This document shows positions 47,444 through 57,041 of a DNA stretch of 64,000 nucleotides, piece after piece (the first letter of the stretch is position 1; every line of letters begins with the position of its first letter). The notes under the pieces are model-generated. The model ran no database searches, was not told the DNA's origin, and saw nothing but the letters and a program-made list of their open reading frames with translations. This stretch comes from Neofusicoccum parvum (lineage: Eukaryota; Ascomycota; Dothideomycetes; Botryosphaeriales; Botryosphaeriaceae). The translations under genes were made by a program, and so were the position numbers. The DNA lies in contig CP087218.1 in NCBI GenBank assembly GCA_020912385.1, forward strand, positions 434,001-498,000, in the 5' to 3' direction.

Positions 47444-48184
47444 ATGACCGCCTTCGTCCCCGCCCTCACCCTGCCCGCCGCCGTCTTTGCGCAGCCGGCC
47501 GCCGCCATCCTGCTGCCCGTGGTGGCTGGCGCCGGAATAGGCTATCTCACACGCCGTATGTCGCGCGTCAATTGCTCCGCAGGCAGCCGCCGGCCCACTG
47601 ACGGCTCCGCAGCCCAGACAAACAGCACCTACGATAAATTGAAGCAGCCGCCCGGCCGCCCGCCGGCGTGGGTCTTTGGCCCCGTCTGGACGCTGCTGTA
47701 TGCCGGCATGGGCTATGCCTCCTACCGCGCCTGGTCCGCCGGCATGAGCTCGCCTGACCCCATCACAACCGACCTGGCAAAGGTTGCCTCTTTGCGCCGT
47801 CCCCGCCTACCTGTAGCGCTCTACTGACCTTGGTTGTCTCCTCTGCAGCAAGGCGCAACCCTCTACACCGTCCAGCTTGGTCTGAACTTGGTCTGGATGC
47901 CTCTCTTCTTTGGCTTTGGTCGGCCTCTCGAGGCCACCGTCGACATCGTTGCTTTGACCGGCGTTGTCGGCTACCTCACCCACACCTGGAGCCAGGTCGA
48001 CGAGACCAGCGCCTGGATCATGGCTCCCTACCTCGCATGGTTGAGCTTCGCCACCTATCTCAGCGTATGTTCATGTCGGACCATCCTGTTCACCTGGCCG
48101 GTCTGCTGACGATTTCACTAGGCTGGGTTCGGCTACCTCAACAACTGGTCCACCAAGACTGACAAGACAGACAAAGCTGAGTGA
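47444..48184 (+). CDS. TspO/MBR family membrane protein (TSPO, peripheral benzodiazepine receptor-like)
   Basis: Five-helix membrane protein of the translocator family, binding porphyrins and sterols in mitochondrial or other membranes; its fungal role is not settled. Exons 47444-47555, 47613-47782, 47849-48064 and 48122-48184 join in frame to 186 aa, the usual family length. Tryptophan- and proline-rich motifs typical of TSPO are present: KQPPGRPPAWVFGPVWTLLY and later LNLVWMPLFF, followed by a last helix with APYLAWLSFATYL and GYLNNW. The ends are short and polar (KTDKTDKAE). Introns are 57-66 nt. The start is the first ATG before a hydrophobic helix. Confidence 0.92.
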
Positions 48185-48551
48185 TTTCATAACAAGTAAG
48201 CCTGTGCCACCATATTCTAGTAGTTCAGGCGGAGCGCATTGCCATCCCGGAGCAATTTGTGAGACCTAATATCATAGGCATATCTCTCTTCTCCACAATA
48301 GTTACGACTCAGGTAGTTAGCAGTCTTCCGGGCACAAAAAAAGGTCTACGATACATGGTCAAAATTATCATGTATCCATTACAAATTATCTCGTTACTCT
48401 CCTCTAGCCGAACAAGTTCTATCCAATTTTTCCCCCTCGTCCAAAGGTCCCAGCATGCGGTTCCAAACGCCGTACCAAGTCGAGTGTCATCCCACCATTG
48501 ATTCCTGGTTTTTGTTCCAAAATGCACACTGCCCACTTCGGCAGAGTCGTC
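48185..48551. other. intergenic region between convergent TSPO and MFS gene
   Basis: 367 bp, AT-richer than its neighbours, holding two convergent 3' ends. No gene seen. It marks the border between the housekeeping block and the transporter/sulfatase block. Confidence 0.5.
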
Positions 48552-50198
48552 TTAGGCCTCAAGATCCTGTCGAGCACCCTCGTCGCCGCCGTCAGTCTTT
48601 GACTTACCACGTCTCTGCAGCCACCCTGAACCATGCAAAGCGGCCAAGGTGTTGACCAGAGCGGCTCCAACCAGACAGCTTCCTCCAAATATCTGCATGC
48701 TCTGATAGTTGCCATGGTTGTATTCGATGAGAGCACCCGCGAGAGGACTTCCTGTCAACGCCGCAATAGAGCCAATGCTCATCACCATACCAATCCTGAC
48801 ACCCATCTTTTGCAAGTCCATCGTTAATCCTGCCAATGCTGTTCCAAAGAGGCCCTGCAGTCCGGAGCCGAAGAAGCCATAGAACGCGGCCCAAATCATC
48901 AGACCGGACAGGCTGTCAACTGCCGTCCAGCAGAACATGACGATCCCTGCGATGGCTGTGAGGAAAATGAACGTGTTCAAGGGTCCGAAGTATCGATCCG
49001 CGAAAAGTGCTGGCAGTATACGGCCTGCCACCGATACACCATTCATAAGGTACAGCAGAGTCAACGACTTGGACGAGGGAATGTGGATGATATCGTGCGC
49101 ATAAGAGTTCACCTGTGAGACAAGTCAGTCCTTTGCTCATGTCCGAAGGAACTCGAATCTCTTGTCCCACTCACATAGAAGAAGGCATTGTAGACGCTCC
49201 AGAGCATAAGGAAGGCGCCAACAGTGAAGAGCGAGTAAGCTGCACACGACGTTAGCACAGCCAAAGCCACTCACCCCAGGTCCACTCACATGGCTCTTTA
49301 AAAGACTGCAGGTCCAAGAATGGGCCAGAAGCTCTGGGGTTAATCCTAGTCCGCGCAATGGCAAGCACAGTACCATACAGGCCTATGACAACAAATCCAA
49401 GCACCCGAACCGTCCAGCCAAAGCCCAGATGCGGCATCAGCTGCTGGAACATGACGGGAAATATGACGCCGCCTACACTGGATCCGGAGAGCACGAAGGC
49501 AAGAGCCAAAGCGCGTCGTTTTACGAAATAGGTCGAAATCAAGCTAATGGTGGGGCACCAGACGAGACCCATTCCCAAGCCACCGCAGACACCCTGGGCC
49601 AGGAAGACCTGCCAATACTTGTTGCAGATGGACGTCATCATAATGGCAAAACTCTCAAGCACCATGCCGCACAGGACGGTGGGGCGGTAGTAGCCAGCGT
49701 CGAAGAGGCGGCCAGAAACGCTGGCAAGGACGTTGATCAGGAAAATCTGTATCGAAATGACCCACGACACGGTGGACGCGGGCAGGCCGTACTCGGACAC
49801 ATAGTAGGCTTGGAACAGACCCCACGAGTTCAGGTAGCCCCAGGTGCAGAAGAGACAGAGGTGCCCAGCAAAAACCTTGGCTCGTTAGTAGCTGCGGGAG
49901 GGGCGCTGCGCCATGAGCAGCAGAGAAATTTGCAAAAAGAGCCAGTCCCAGATGAAAGGCTCGAAGTGCACGCACATACCTGCGACCAGGCTTTCAGTCC
50001 TCCATCGGGCGGCGGTTCGTCGCGGAACGTTGAGGGCGTGACGAAGCGCTGCAGCGCATTTGCAGGACGTGAAGCCGAGCGGTGCAGGGCCAACGATTGT
50101 TGGGTTTTCACGGTGCGGATTGGCTCAAGGCCGTCCTTTTCCGCATCCTCAGAGATCTCCCGGGTCGGGCCGGGCTCTGAAACAGGCGCGATGTTCAT
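48552..50198 (-). CDS. MFS transporter, monocarboxylate porter type
   Basis: Major facilitator superfamily permease resembling fungal monocarboxylate transporters (Mch family); plasma membrane or vacuole, substrate unknown. Exons 49980-50198, 49290-49875, 49175-49239 and 48552-49112 join in frame (phases 0, T|CT and 0) to 476 aa. After an ~70-residue soluble N-terminus, the PPDGGLKAW motif, diagnostic of this family, precedes the first helix; YVSEYGLPASTVSWVISIQ and GLGMGLVWCPTISLISTYF follow, then a loop and C-terminal helices (IWAAFYGFFGSGLQGLFG). It ends in a short charged tail. The start is the ATG at 50198 (MNIAPVSEP). First of five genes in the probable accessory block. Confidence 0.9.
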
Positions 50199-50982
50199 GG
50201 TCAAAGAAGCGATTGTCGCAGTGCGCAGCGGTGGGCCTCTGCCAGATCTAAATTGGCGGGCTGCTGGTGAGGGGAGGAAAATAGTCTACCACAAGGCAGA
50301 ATGGAGATTGGAGGCAGCAGCAGGGCTGGGCTCGGTGTGGAGACGGGGCGTTTTTTTAAGGGGGGCAGGCTCTCGCGACCGGTGGGTGGGGACTGATAGT
50401 GTGCGGTTTCAACAGAGCGAGAGCCATGAGCGAAAGCGCGCGCGACATCGGCTTGGGTTGCCGATGCACAATCGGAAGTCGGCTTCTGGTCCAGGTTCAA
50501 TGCCCACCCCATGCGCCTAGCGCATCCCCGGGCCCGACGGCCGCTGTTCTCATACGCCCGTCGTGCCTGAGCTTGCGCCGTCGCCACGATCTTCTGGCTG
50601 ACCGGCATATGACTCACCGAGGCCGTGGGGAGATGCACCGAGCATTGCTGTCCGAAGTCGAAGCTCTGCGTCGATAAGCGAGCCGAGTCTGTGGCAGAAA
50701 ACCAGCCTGCTGCAGTCCGTGGGCGGGCCAGCCTACCAGGCGGCTTTGCGGCGTGTCTGCGAGTACGCCGCAGCAGTGCTGTCGGCTTACGCGATATGGC
50801 CGCATATGATCAACAGCATTCTTGCAGTGAGCTGCGCGATTTTTCAATTCGGCTCCAGTGGAGCGGGAAAACGACGGGCAGTTGGGAGCTGTCTTTATTG
50901 CCGGGGGAGGTCATGGAATTCATACCACCTGAGGTTGATGTCGAATCATATTTCGGACCGTCTTGCGCTCGTCCGGTCATTT
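50199..50982. other. intergenic region upstream of the monocarboxylate-type transporter
   Basis: 784 bp between two minus-strand transporter genes; promoter of the left one, terminator of the right one. I saw no copy of the CGGAGGT motif found in the sulfatase promoter. No gene supported. Confidence 0.4.
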
Positions 50983-52509
50983 CTACAACTGATAGCGGAG
51001 ACCCTGCGTCTCAACCTCTTCGCCTCCATTCTCCGGCCCCGAAGTTCCCTTTTCCAGGCGCTTGTTGGCCCGCCAATAGCTCGCCATCACGCCACAAGCA
51101 ACAACAATCGAGGCGGCGTAGAGCAGCAGGATCGCCAGGAATGCATGGTTGTAGCGGGGTGCGTCTGATTCACGGAACAGCTGCTGGCCCGCCAGTCCTC
51201 CCAGGTTGCTCCCTATGACAACGAAGGCCAATCCAATGCTGCGCTTGTGAGCTGTCCGAGCGTTGATGCTGAGCCACGCGTCGTTGAGTCCTTGTGCGAG
51301 CGCGTTTCCAGCTCCAAGAAGGGTGAAAATCGCATAGCGAGTCCACTTATCGGTGTCAAGCGGCAGGCCGTACAGTGCTCCAGCAAACGCGATGGACCAG
51401 GAGAATGCAACAAGACACCAAGGACCGCGAAGCCGGGTGGCATCCGAAGCATACGAGATGGCGAAAGACAGTACGACCACCAGGAAGCTGCTGACCGAGT
51501 TGAGAGCGTTGGCTTTCGTCTTGGAAAAGCCAAGTGTCTTGATGATAGTTGGACCGTAAAGCTGAAGGCCGCCCTTTGGCGCCAAGCTAACCAGGTTGAG
51601 GACAAGATGAAGCCAGAGATGGATATCTGTCACCGCCTCTCTTATATGCCTCCAGCTCATGTGGACTTTATCACTGTCCTTGGAAGGATCGTCCGCCTTG
51701 ACCCGCGCCACCAACATCGTTCTGTCTCGGTCCGAGAAGAAATCCCACAATCCGTGAATCGGTTCGGTGTGAGCAGGGCTTTTAGGCAGGAACATTATGA
51801 ACACGAGAAACATGGCTAGGGTGAGGATACCCTCAACTGCAGACACAGTGTCAGAAAAGAACAGCAACGAGAGACGTGGGTCGCGTACTGATGAATAGCC
51901 ACTGCCAACCAGAGAGACCATGCAATCCGGCCAGCTTCAGGATGCCGGCTGCGATCAGCGAGCCTGTCGCGGTCGCGAAGTAGTTGCCAAAATAGAAAAT
52001 CGCGGTCCTGAGGGCCAGCTCATCCTTGGTGTAGAACAGGGAGAGGATGTACTGGCTCCCGGGGACGTATCCACCCTCGAACATGCCTAAAAGAAACCGG
52101 GTGGCATAGAAGGAGTGGATGTTCTTGCACCAAGCCTGGGTCAGGGCGATGGTTCCCCAGATCCCAATCTGGGCTGTGAGCCAGACAGGAGCCCCCACTC
52201 TTTGTAGCAACACATTCGAAGGGAGTTCGGAGATGATTATCCCCGTCAACATCAATTGATTTCCCAGGTTGACGTCGTCGGAGGTGATCCCAAGGTCTTC
52301 TGTCAAAGTGTCCGTCAACGCGTTGGAGATGTTGCTGCGGTCAAGCTGGAGGACGAAGAATCCAAGGACAAGCAAGGGCATCAAGAAGAGATCAAGTCTA
52401 GGCGTGATACAAGTAAGCCGGTGTTCTCCAGGCCTCGATTGTGGCAGACTCACTTCCACAACAGCCTCCTCTCCTCTTTGTCTGTCCAAGTCTTTGCCTC
52501 TTGTTGCAT
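50983..52509 (-). CDS. MFS transporter, anion:cation symporter (Dal5/allantoate permease) family
   Basis: Proton-coupled permease for organic anions such as allantoate, nicotinate, pantothenate or sulfonates in relatives; substrate here unknown. Exons 52454-52509, 51889-52397 and 50983-51836 join in frame (AA|A = Lys, A|TT = Ile) to 472 aa. The N-terminus EERRLLWKLDLFLMPLLV then LQLDRSNISNAL is the hallmark of this family. Other motifs: FYATRFLLGMFEGGYVPG, WQWLF before the central loop, GSNLGGLAGQQLFRESDAP and the C-terminal YWRANKRLEKG. It is transcribed divergently from the arylsulfatase with 537 bp between the ATGs, which suggests co-regulation. In fungi ACS transporters beside sulfatases fit uptake of sulfur-containing organic anions; here that is inference. 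Confidence 0.9.
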
Positions 52510-53046
52510 CAAGTGTTCAGTGATGACTCGTTTTTCTCCCACCTCTCCAACCAAGGCCGACCCTTGAGGCGTGTTACTGTTGACTGGCATTTTCGCTGTT
52601 GCTGGGAGATCGTAGGTTGAGATTGCTGGATGTCCGCAAGAGTCCCATGGTTGACCATATGTCCATCACGCAATAACAATAGCCTATGATGTGAGTGAAC
52701 GTTATCGCCGTTTACGCCCAGATATCGGAAGCAGATACGGCGTTTGATTGCATATATTTCGGAGGTCGCCAATGTGTTCGTACAGGTTGGGTGTGCGGGG
52801 GTGCTGAACCATACGGAGGTGAGCGACGGAGGTGAGCGAACGGGCCGATTTGAAATTTGAGCCGTGAATGCTGTGCCCATGAGCTCCGATCGTTGCTCTT
52901 GTAATTGTACTTTGCAGAAATACTTGAACAGCTTGTGTCCTTATGGGAGATTTGTGATTGCCCATCCTCGAAATTCAGCGGATTGGCAATTTTCATTACA
53001 CCACTATCCGCAGACTCACGCTTGACCACGACAAGCAACATCCAAC
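52510..53046. promoter_or_regulatory. divergent promoter of the ACS transporter and arylsulfatase
   Basis: Shared 537-bp control region. Contains three copies of CGGAGGT (52760, 52814, 52827), two of them inside a perfect 13-bp tandem repeat, plus another CGG at 52841. Direct-repeat CGG triplets are typical Zn2Cys6 targets, and a Zn2Cys6 gene lies 1.5 kb away. Confidence 0.6.
52813..52838 (+). repeat. perfect 13-bp tandem direct repeat (candidate operator)
   Basis: ACGGAGGTGAGCG occurs twice back to back at 52813-52825 and 52826-52838. Seen directly; binding by the neighbouring Zn2Cys6 protein is an inference. Confidence 0.8.
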
Positions 53047-54387
53047 ATGTCGAAAGACCCGAACAAACCCAACATCGTCCTTATCCTAGCGGACAACCTA
53101 GGATGGGGAGAGCTGGGTTGCTACGGAGGGGGGGTTCTTCGCGGCGCGGCCACTCCGCGAATCGACAAGTTCGCGACCGAAGGTCTTTTGTTGCACAACT
53201 TCAACGTCGAGAGTGACTGCGTTCCCACGCGATCTGCTCTGATGACCGGACGCCATCCGATTCGAACTGGCTGTCGACAGTCAGTTCCTGCCGGCTTCCC
53301 TCAAGGCTTGACTCCGTGGGAGAAGACACTGGCCGAGTGTCTGAAGGAAGTTGGTTACGCCACAGCACACCACGGGAAATGGCATCTTGGAGATATCCCA
53401 GGCCGCTATCCCTCCGACCGCGGCTTTGATGAGTGGTTCGGGATCCCAAGGACGACCGATGAGAGCCAGTTCACTTCAGCCCTGGGGTACGAAGCTGAGG
53501 TCGCCCAGCTTCCGTACATTATGGAAGGGAGTGTGGGTAACGGCTCGAAGGAAGTGTGCGTTTACGACCTGGAAAAGAGGAGGCTCATTGATGCTATGCT
53601 AGTCGACAAGTCCAAAGACTGGTTGTCCAGGCAGGTCGCGGCAGAAACTCCATTCTTCCTGTACCACCCGCTCGTCCATCTGCATTTCCCAACACTCCCG
53701 CACCTTGATTTTGCGGGCAAAACCGGCAATGGAGAGTTTGCGGATTCCATGGCCGAGATGGACTACCGGGTCGGGCAACTGCTTGATCACATTGATGCCC
53801 TGGGTATCCGGGAGAATACCGTCGTTATCTTCGCGTCTGACAATGGGCCCGAGTTCCGACCTCCTTATCGAGGCACCGCAGGCCCCTGGACGGGAACGTA
53901 TCACACAGCCATGGAAGGTAGCCTTCGCGTGCCCTTCATAATCAGATGGCCCGGAAAGATTCCGCAGAATGTGTCATCCAACGAGGTTGTCCATGTCACG
54001 GATATTTTCACTACCGTGCTTGCCATAGCTGGCGCCGATAAGCCCAGTGATCGGCCGATTGACGGGGTTGACCACACGGCGTTTTTCAGTGATCCAACTG
54101 GAAATAAATCTGAACGGGAAGGGTTTCTTTTCTACATTAAAGACGAGCTGCGAGCAATCAAGTGGAGGCATTGGAAACTGCACTTGGTATGGGAGCCGAA
54201 GGTCAACGAATCCACGGGCAAACTGGAATCCCCGTATCTGTTCAACGTCATCCGCGACCCGAAGGAAGAATCCGATATCCTCGCGTACAACACATGGGTG
54301 ATGCAACCGATGATGAGACTGAGGACAGACTTTCAAAAAAGCCTGAAGAACGACCCGGCACCCCCGGACCCACTGAAGGAACTCTAG
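53047..54387 (+). CDS. arylsulfatase (type I sulfatase), intronless
   Basis: Hydrolyses sulfate esters to alcohol plus sulfate, supplying sulfur. One exon of 446 aa begins MSKDPNKPNIVLILADN. The sulfatase signature CVPTRSALMTG is complete: C58 is the residue converted to formylglycine and R62 is its partner. Other active-site elements: LADNLGWGELG (D16, with N17 where many relatives have a second Asp), HHGKWHLG (K111, H113), and ASDNGPE (D265, N266) as metal ligands. I see no signal peptide, so the enzyme is probably cytosolic, which fits co-expression with an importer. The N-terminal stretch GCYGGGVLRGAATPRIDKFA is more like bacterial arylsulfatases than typical secreted fungal ones. The gene is divergent from an ACS transporter and convergent with a Zn2Cys6 gene 124 bp away. 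Confidence 0.93.
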   Translation: MSKDPNKPNIVLILADNLGWGELGCYGGGVLRGAATPRIDKFATEGLLLHNFNVESDCVPTRSALMTGRHPIRTGCRQSVPAGFPQGLTPWEKTLAECLKEVGYATAHHGKWHLGDIPGRYPSDRGFDEWFGIPRTTDESQFTSALGYEAEVAQLPYIMEGSVGNGSKEVCVYDLEKRRLIDAMLVDKSKDWLSRQVAAETPFFLYHPLVHLHFPTLPHLDFAGKTGNGEFADSMAEMDYRVGQLLDHIDALGIRENTVVIFASDNGPEFRPPYRGTAGPWTGTYHTAMEGSLRVPFIIRWPGKIPQNVSSNEVVHVTDIFTTVLAIAGADKPSDRPIDGVDHTAFFSDPTGNKSEREGFLFYIKDELRAIKWRHWKLHLVWEPKVNESTGKLESPYLFNVIRDPKEESDILAYNTWVMQPMMRLRTDFQKSLKNDPAPPDPLKEL

Positions 54388-54511
54388 CCAGCGAGAGCGC
54401 TTACGAGATCACAAGTAGAGGTTCCGCTTTCGAGTGAGTCTGGATGATACAGGCAATGTCGAGAAGGTTGACGTGCGTTCTTGGCTACATGGTGGAGATC
54501 GAACGGTGCGG

Positions 54512-56398
54512 TTACGTAGACCAGGAGAATAAATCTGGAGTGTTGAAGTTCTGCATCAGAAACTGTTCTGGGCTCAGATCCGTGCCTTGTGGGGTGGCGT
54601 GAGTGCTGATTACGAATGCGGCCGTGGCGTCACACGAGTAAGGTGAAGTCTGAGAGCAAGGAGCCTGATCGCCATCAAGGGACAGACAGAGTGTTTCGAA
54701 AATGTCTCGACAAGGCTTGCCTGTTGGATACCGCTCGACCATGCCCCAAAGAACAGCAGAACAGGAGTTGACTGAAGCTCTCATGGTTTTTGTGTCGACA
54801 TCCGTCCGATCACCTGGCCAGTTTTTCAGACAATATATGAGCGAAACACCAGAACGGAAGAGATTGTGGACTGTGCGCCAGTAAAAGCGCAGTTTTCCTT
54901 CTCGAAAACACGTACGGTAGGTCTCAATACTCTTCTGAGCGCACCGGGCGAGGAATGCAACATCTTCGTCGGAAACAACTGGCATATGCCGGGATGGCGA
55001 GTACAGATGCAGCAAAGAGTTGTACAGGCAGCCATCGAAGATTTCTATCGGGGCCAATTGGGATGGAGAATGGTGCGGTGGTACAGCCGCGCGCCAATCT
55101 TCAAGTCTCTGACGCATGTCGTATCGCCATAGTTGATGGTCAAAGGACGCGAGGGCGAGAGGTGGTTTGTAATGGAGCACCTGCATAATCTCGGACTCGA
55201 GCTGCCTATACCTGATGAGGTGTAGGGCAAGAGCTTTCCGCGATATTCCGGACTGCGGCAAAATACCAGTAGCAGTGATGAATTCGTCATCCGCATCGGA
55301 CGGAAGGGACACAAAGATAGATTCGTCGGGAATGGAAACTGGTCGGCCAAGAACAGCGCATAGATTTCTCTCAAACGTGTACGTGGCCCAGAAAAGTCTT
55401 TTTCGTCGGTCCAACGTGAGCGGGTCAAGCGGAAGATGGTCAGCATGGTCGTGGAGTCCCAGGTCCACTGCTAGTCTTGTGGCTAGCCCAATCACATGCC
55501 AAGCCCCAGTCAAGCTTGAGGAGAAGCACGTATACTGGGCCAGGAGGAGCAGGTCCTCCAAGTGTCGAAGATCGCCAGCCAAGAGAACAGCGGGATGGTC
55601 GAGGAGAAGACGCAGGGCAGCGGAAAAATAAGCGTCGGCTCTTTGGGCTGGGAGAGACGAGTCGGTCCGGTTCAAGAGCTGTATAGCAACAGCCAAGACC
55701 ATGAAGAGCGTGTACCGCTCCTCGACAGATGATTCATCACTGGCTTCGAGCATGCGCAAGACTTCAGCCCTGTAGAGGATGGGGGAGAAAAAGCCGCAGT
55801 GCTCGAAATAGGCATCGATCAGCTGGCGTGACACGTCTTGGGCTGGTAGGAAAGCGGCAATCTCGTGCGGCAGCTGGTCTAAAATGGACGAAGGTATCGG
55901 GTGGACAGTGGAGGCAGACCCAAAGCTGGTGGTGGACTGGATGTCTTGGAGCAGCAGGCGGAGCAACGGCAGGCCACTCCCGGGACCCATGTATCTGGGG
56001 CTCGGGAAGGTTGACGGGTAGATGGAGACAAAGCTGGCCTGGCCAAGCAGATCCTCAACGCGGCCAGGCTGCGGGTTTGTGGCGGGGGCGGGGGAAGCAC
56101 GGGTGTCGCTGCGGCGGTAGTCGTCCAGCTGCTGCTCCAGGTGGGCCACACGGTCTTCCAGGCTCTTGAGATAGCTTGTTCAAGTCAACAGCGGGTCGGG
56201 CACGGCGCTTTGTCTGAGAGAGCACCTTCGCGGAACCAGGGACCCGTCGACATCGTGACCCACACAGTCGACGCCAGCGCGCTCGCAGTTGGCGCAGGCG
56301 GGCAGGTTCTGGTCGCAGCGCTGCTTTCTCGCCTTGCACCTGGCACAGGCAGTGACGTTGGAACGCCGCACGTTGGATCGTCGAGCGGCGGCTGGCAT
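54512..56398 (-). CDS. Zn2Cys6 transcription factor with fungal-specific TF domain
   Basis: Nuclear DNA-binding regulator. Exons 56226-56398 and 54512-56165 join in frame (AG|A = Arg) to 608 aa; the acceptor is a less common AAG, and the more obvious one ten bases upstream (end 56176) would shift the frame. The binuclear cluster is complete: C18, C21, C28, C35, C38, C45 in ACARCKARKQRC...ACANC. A short coiled coil follows (ALEDRVAHLEQQLDDYRR) for dimerisation. The middle-homology domain covers about 180-450 (LIDAYFEHCGFFSPILYRAE, WHVIGLATRLAVDLGLHDH, RLFWATYTFERNLCAVLGRP). It sits inside the transporter/sulfatase group, which makes it the likely pathway-specific regulator; targets are inferred. 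Confidence 0.9.
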
Positions 56399-57041
56399 GA
56401 TGCTGGGTAGCAGGCGGGAGTGAAGAAGGCGGAGCTGGAGGAAACGGCCGGATAGAGGCGGGACTTGGCCGGGGCCGCACGTGCGTCGGTCGCAGCGCCC
56501 GAGATTGCAGCCCTAGCGCGCGCCCAGGCAATGCTGCTTCTTCACTCTCGACGCTCAAGACCTGTCTCCTGCAGCACCGCGTCTCACCCGCGGCCGATCC
56601 CTGTTTCAACCTGTGTTCTGCCGCGATGTGCCTGCAAACTGCCGTATCATGCTGGTCCAAACACGCGCCGTCATTTACCGCCGCCTGCCGCCGCAGCGAT
56701 CAGCGAGATCAACGCGTCTCACTCACTTGTTGTCCCAGAATGACCGAAAACATCAAGGCATGCCATCTCATCATTCGCTAACTCGACAAACCCGCATTCC
56801 CAGGATAACACAGCAAGTCATCTCTATCATCTCAGCTCCGAAAGCAACTGGCCGGCATCGTTGCCACACTCAACCAGAAAGAATAGACATCTCAGAATTG
56901 GTCGTCGCCCAACCAGGGCACGTCTTGTGATTTCGTATCTCAAGGCGTGAGCGACCGCGGTCACTCGCACATGTACATACACGCGTAACCTCGACTGCCT
57001 GAAGCTCGGCCGCCCAACGACCCCTCACCCCCGCGTGGCAT
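56399..57041. other. intergenic region upstream of the Zn2Cys6 gene
   Basis: 643 bp between two minus-strand genes; promoter of the regulator and 3' flank of the DHA1 transporter. A CGGAGCT occurs near 56430, one base off the motif in the sulfatase promoter. No gene supported. Confidence 0.4.

Noticed and set aside
56166..56176. alternative acceptor CAAG at 56176 for the Zn2Cys6 gene
   Set aside because: It gives an attractive CTATCTCAAG start but shifts the frame; only the acceptor ending at 56166 keeps the downstream domain in frame.
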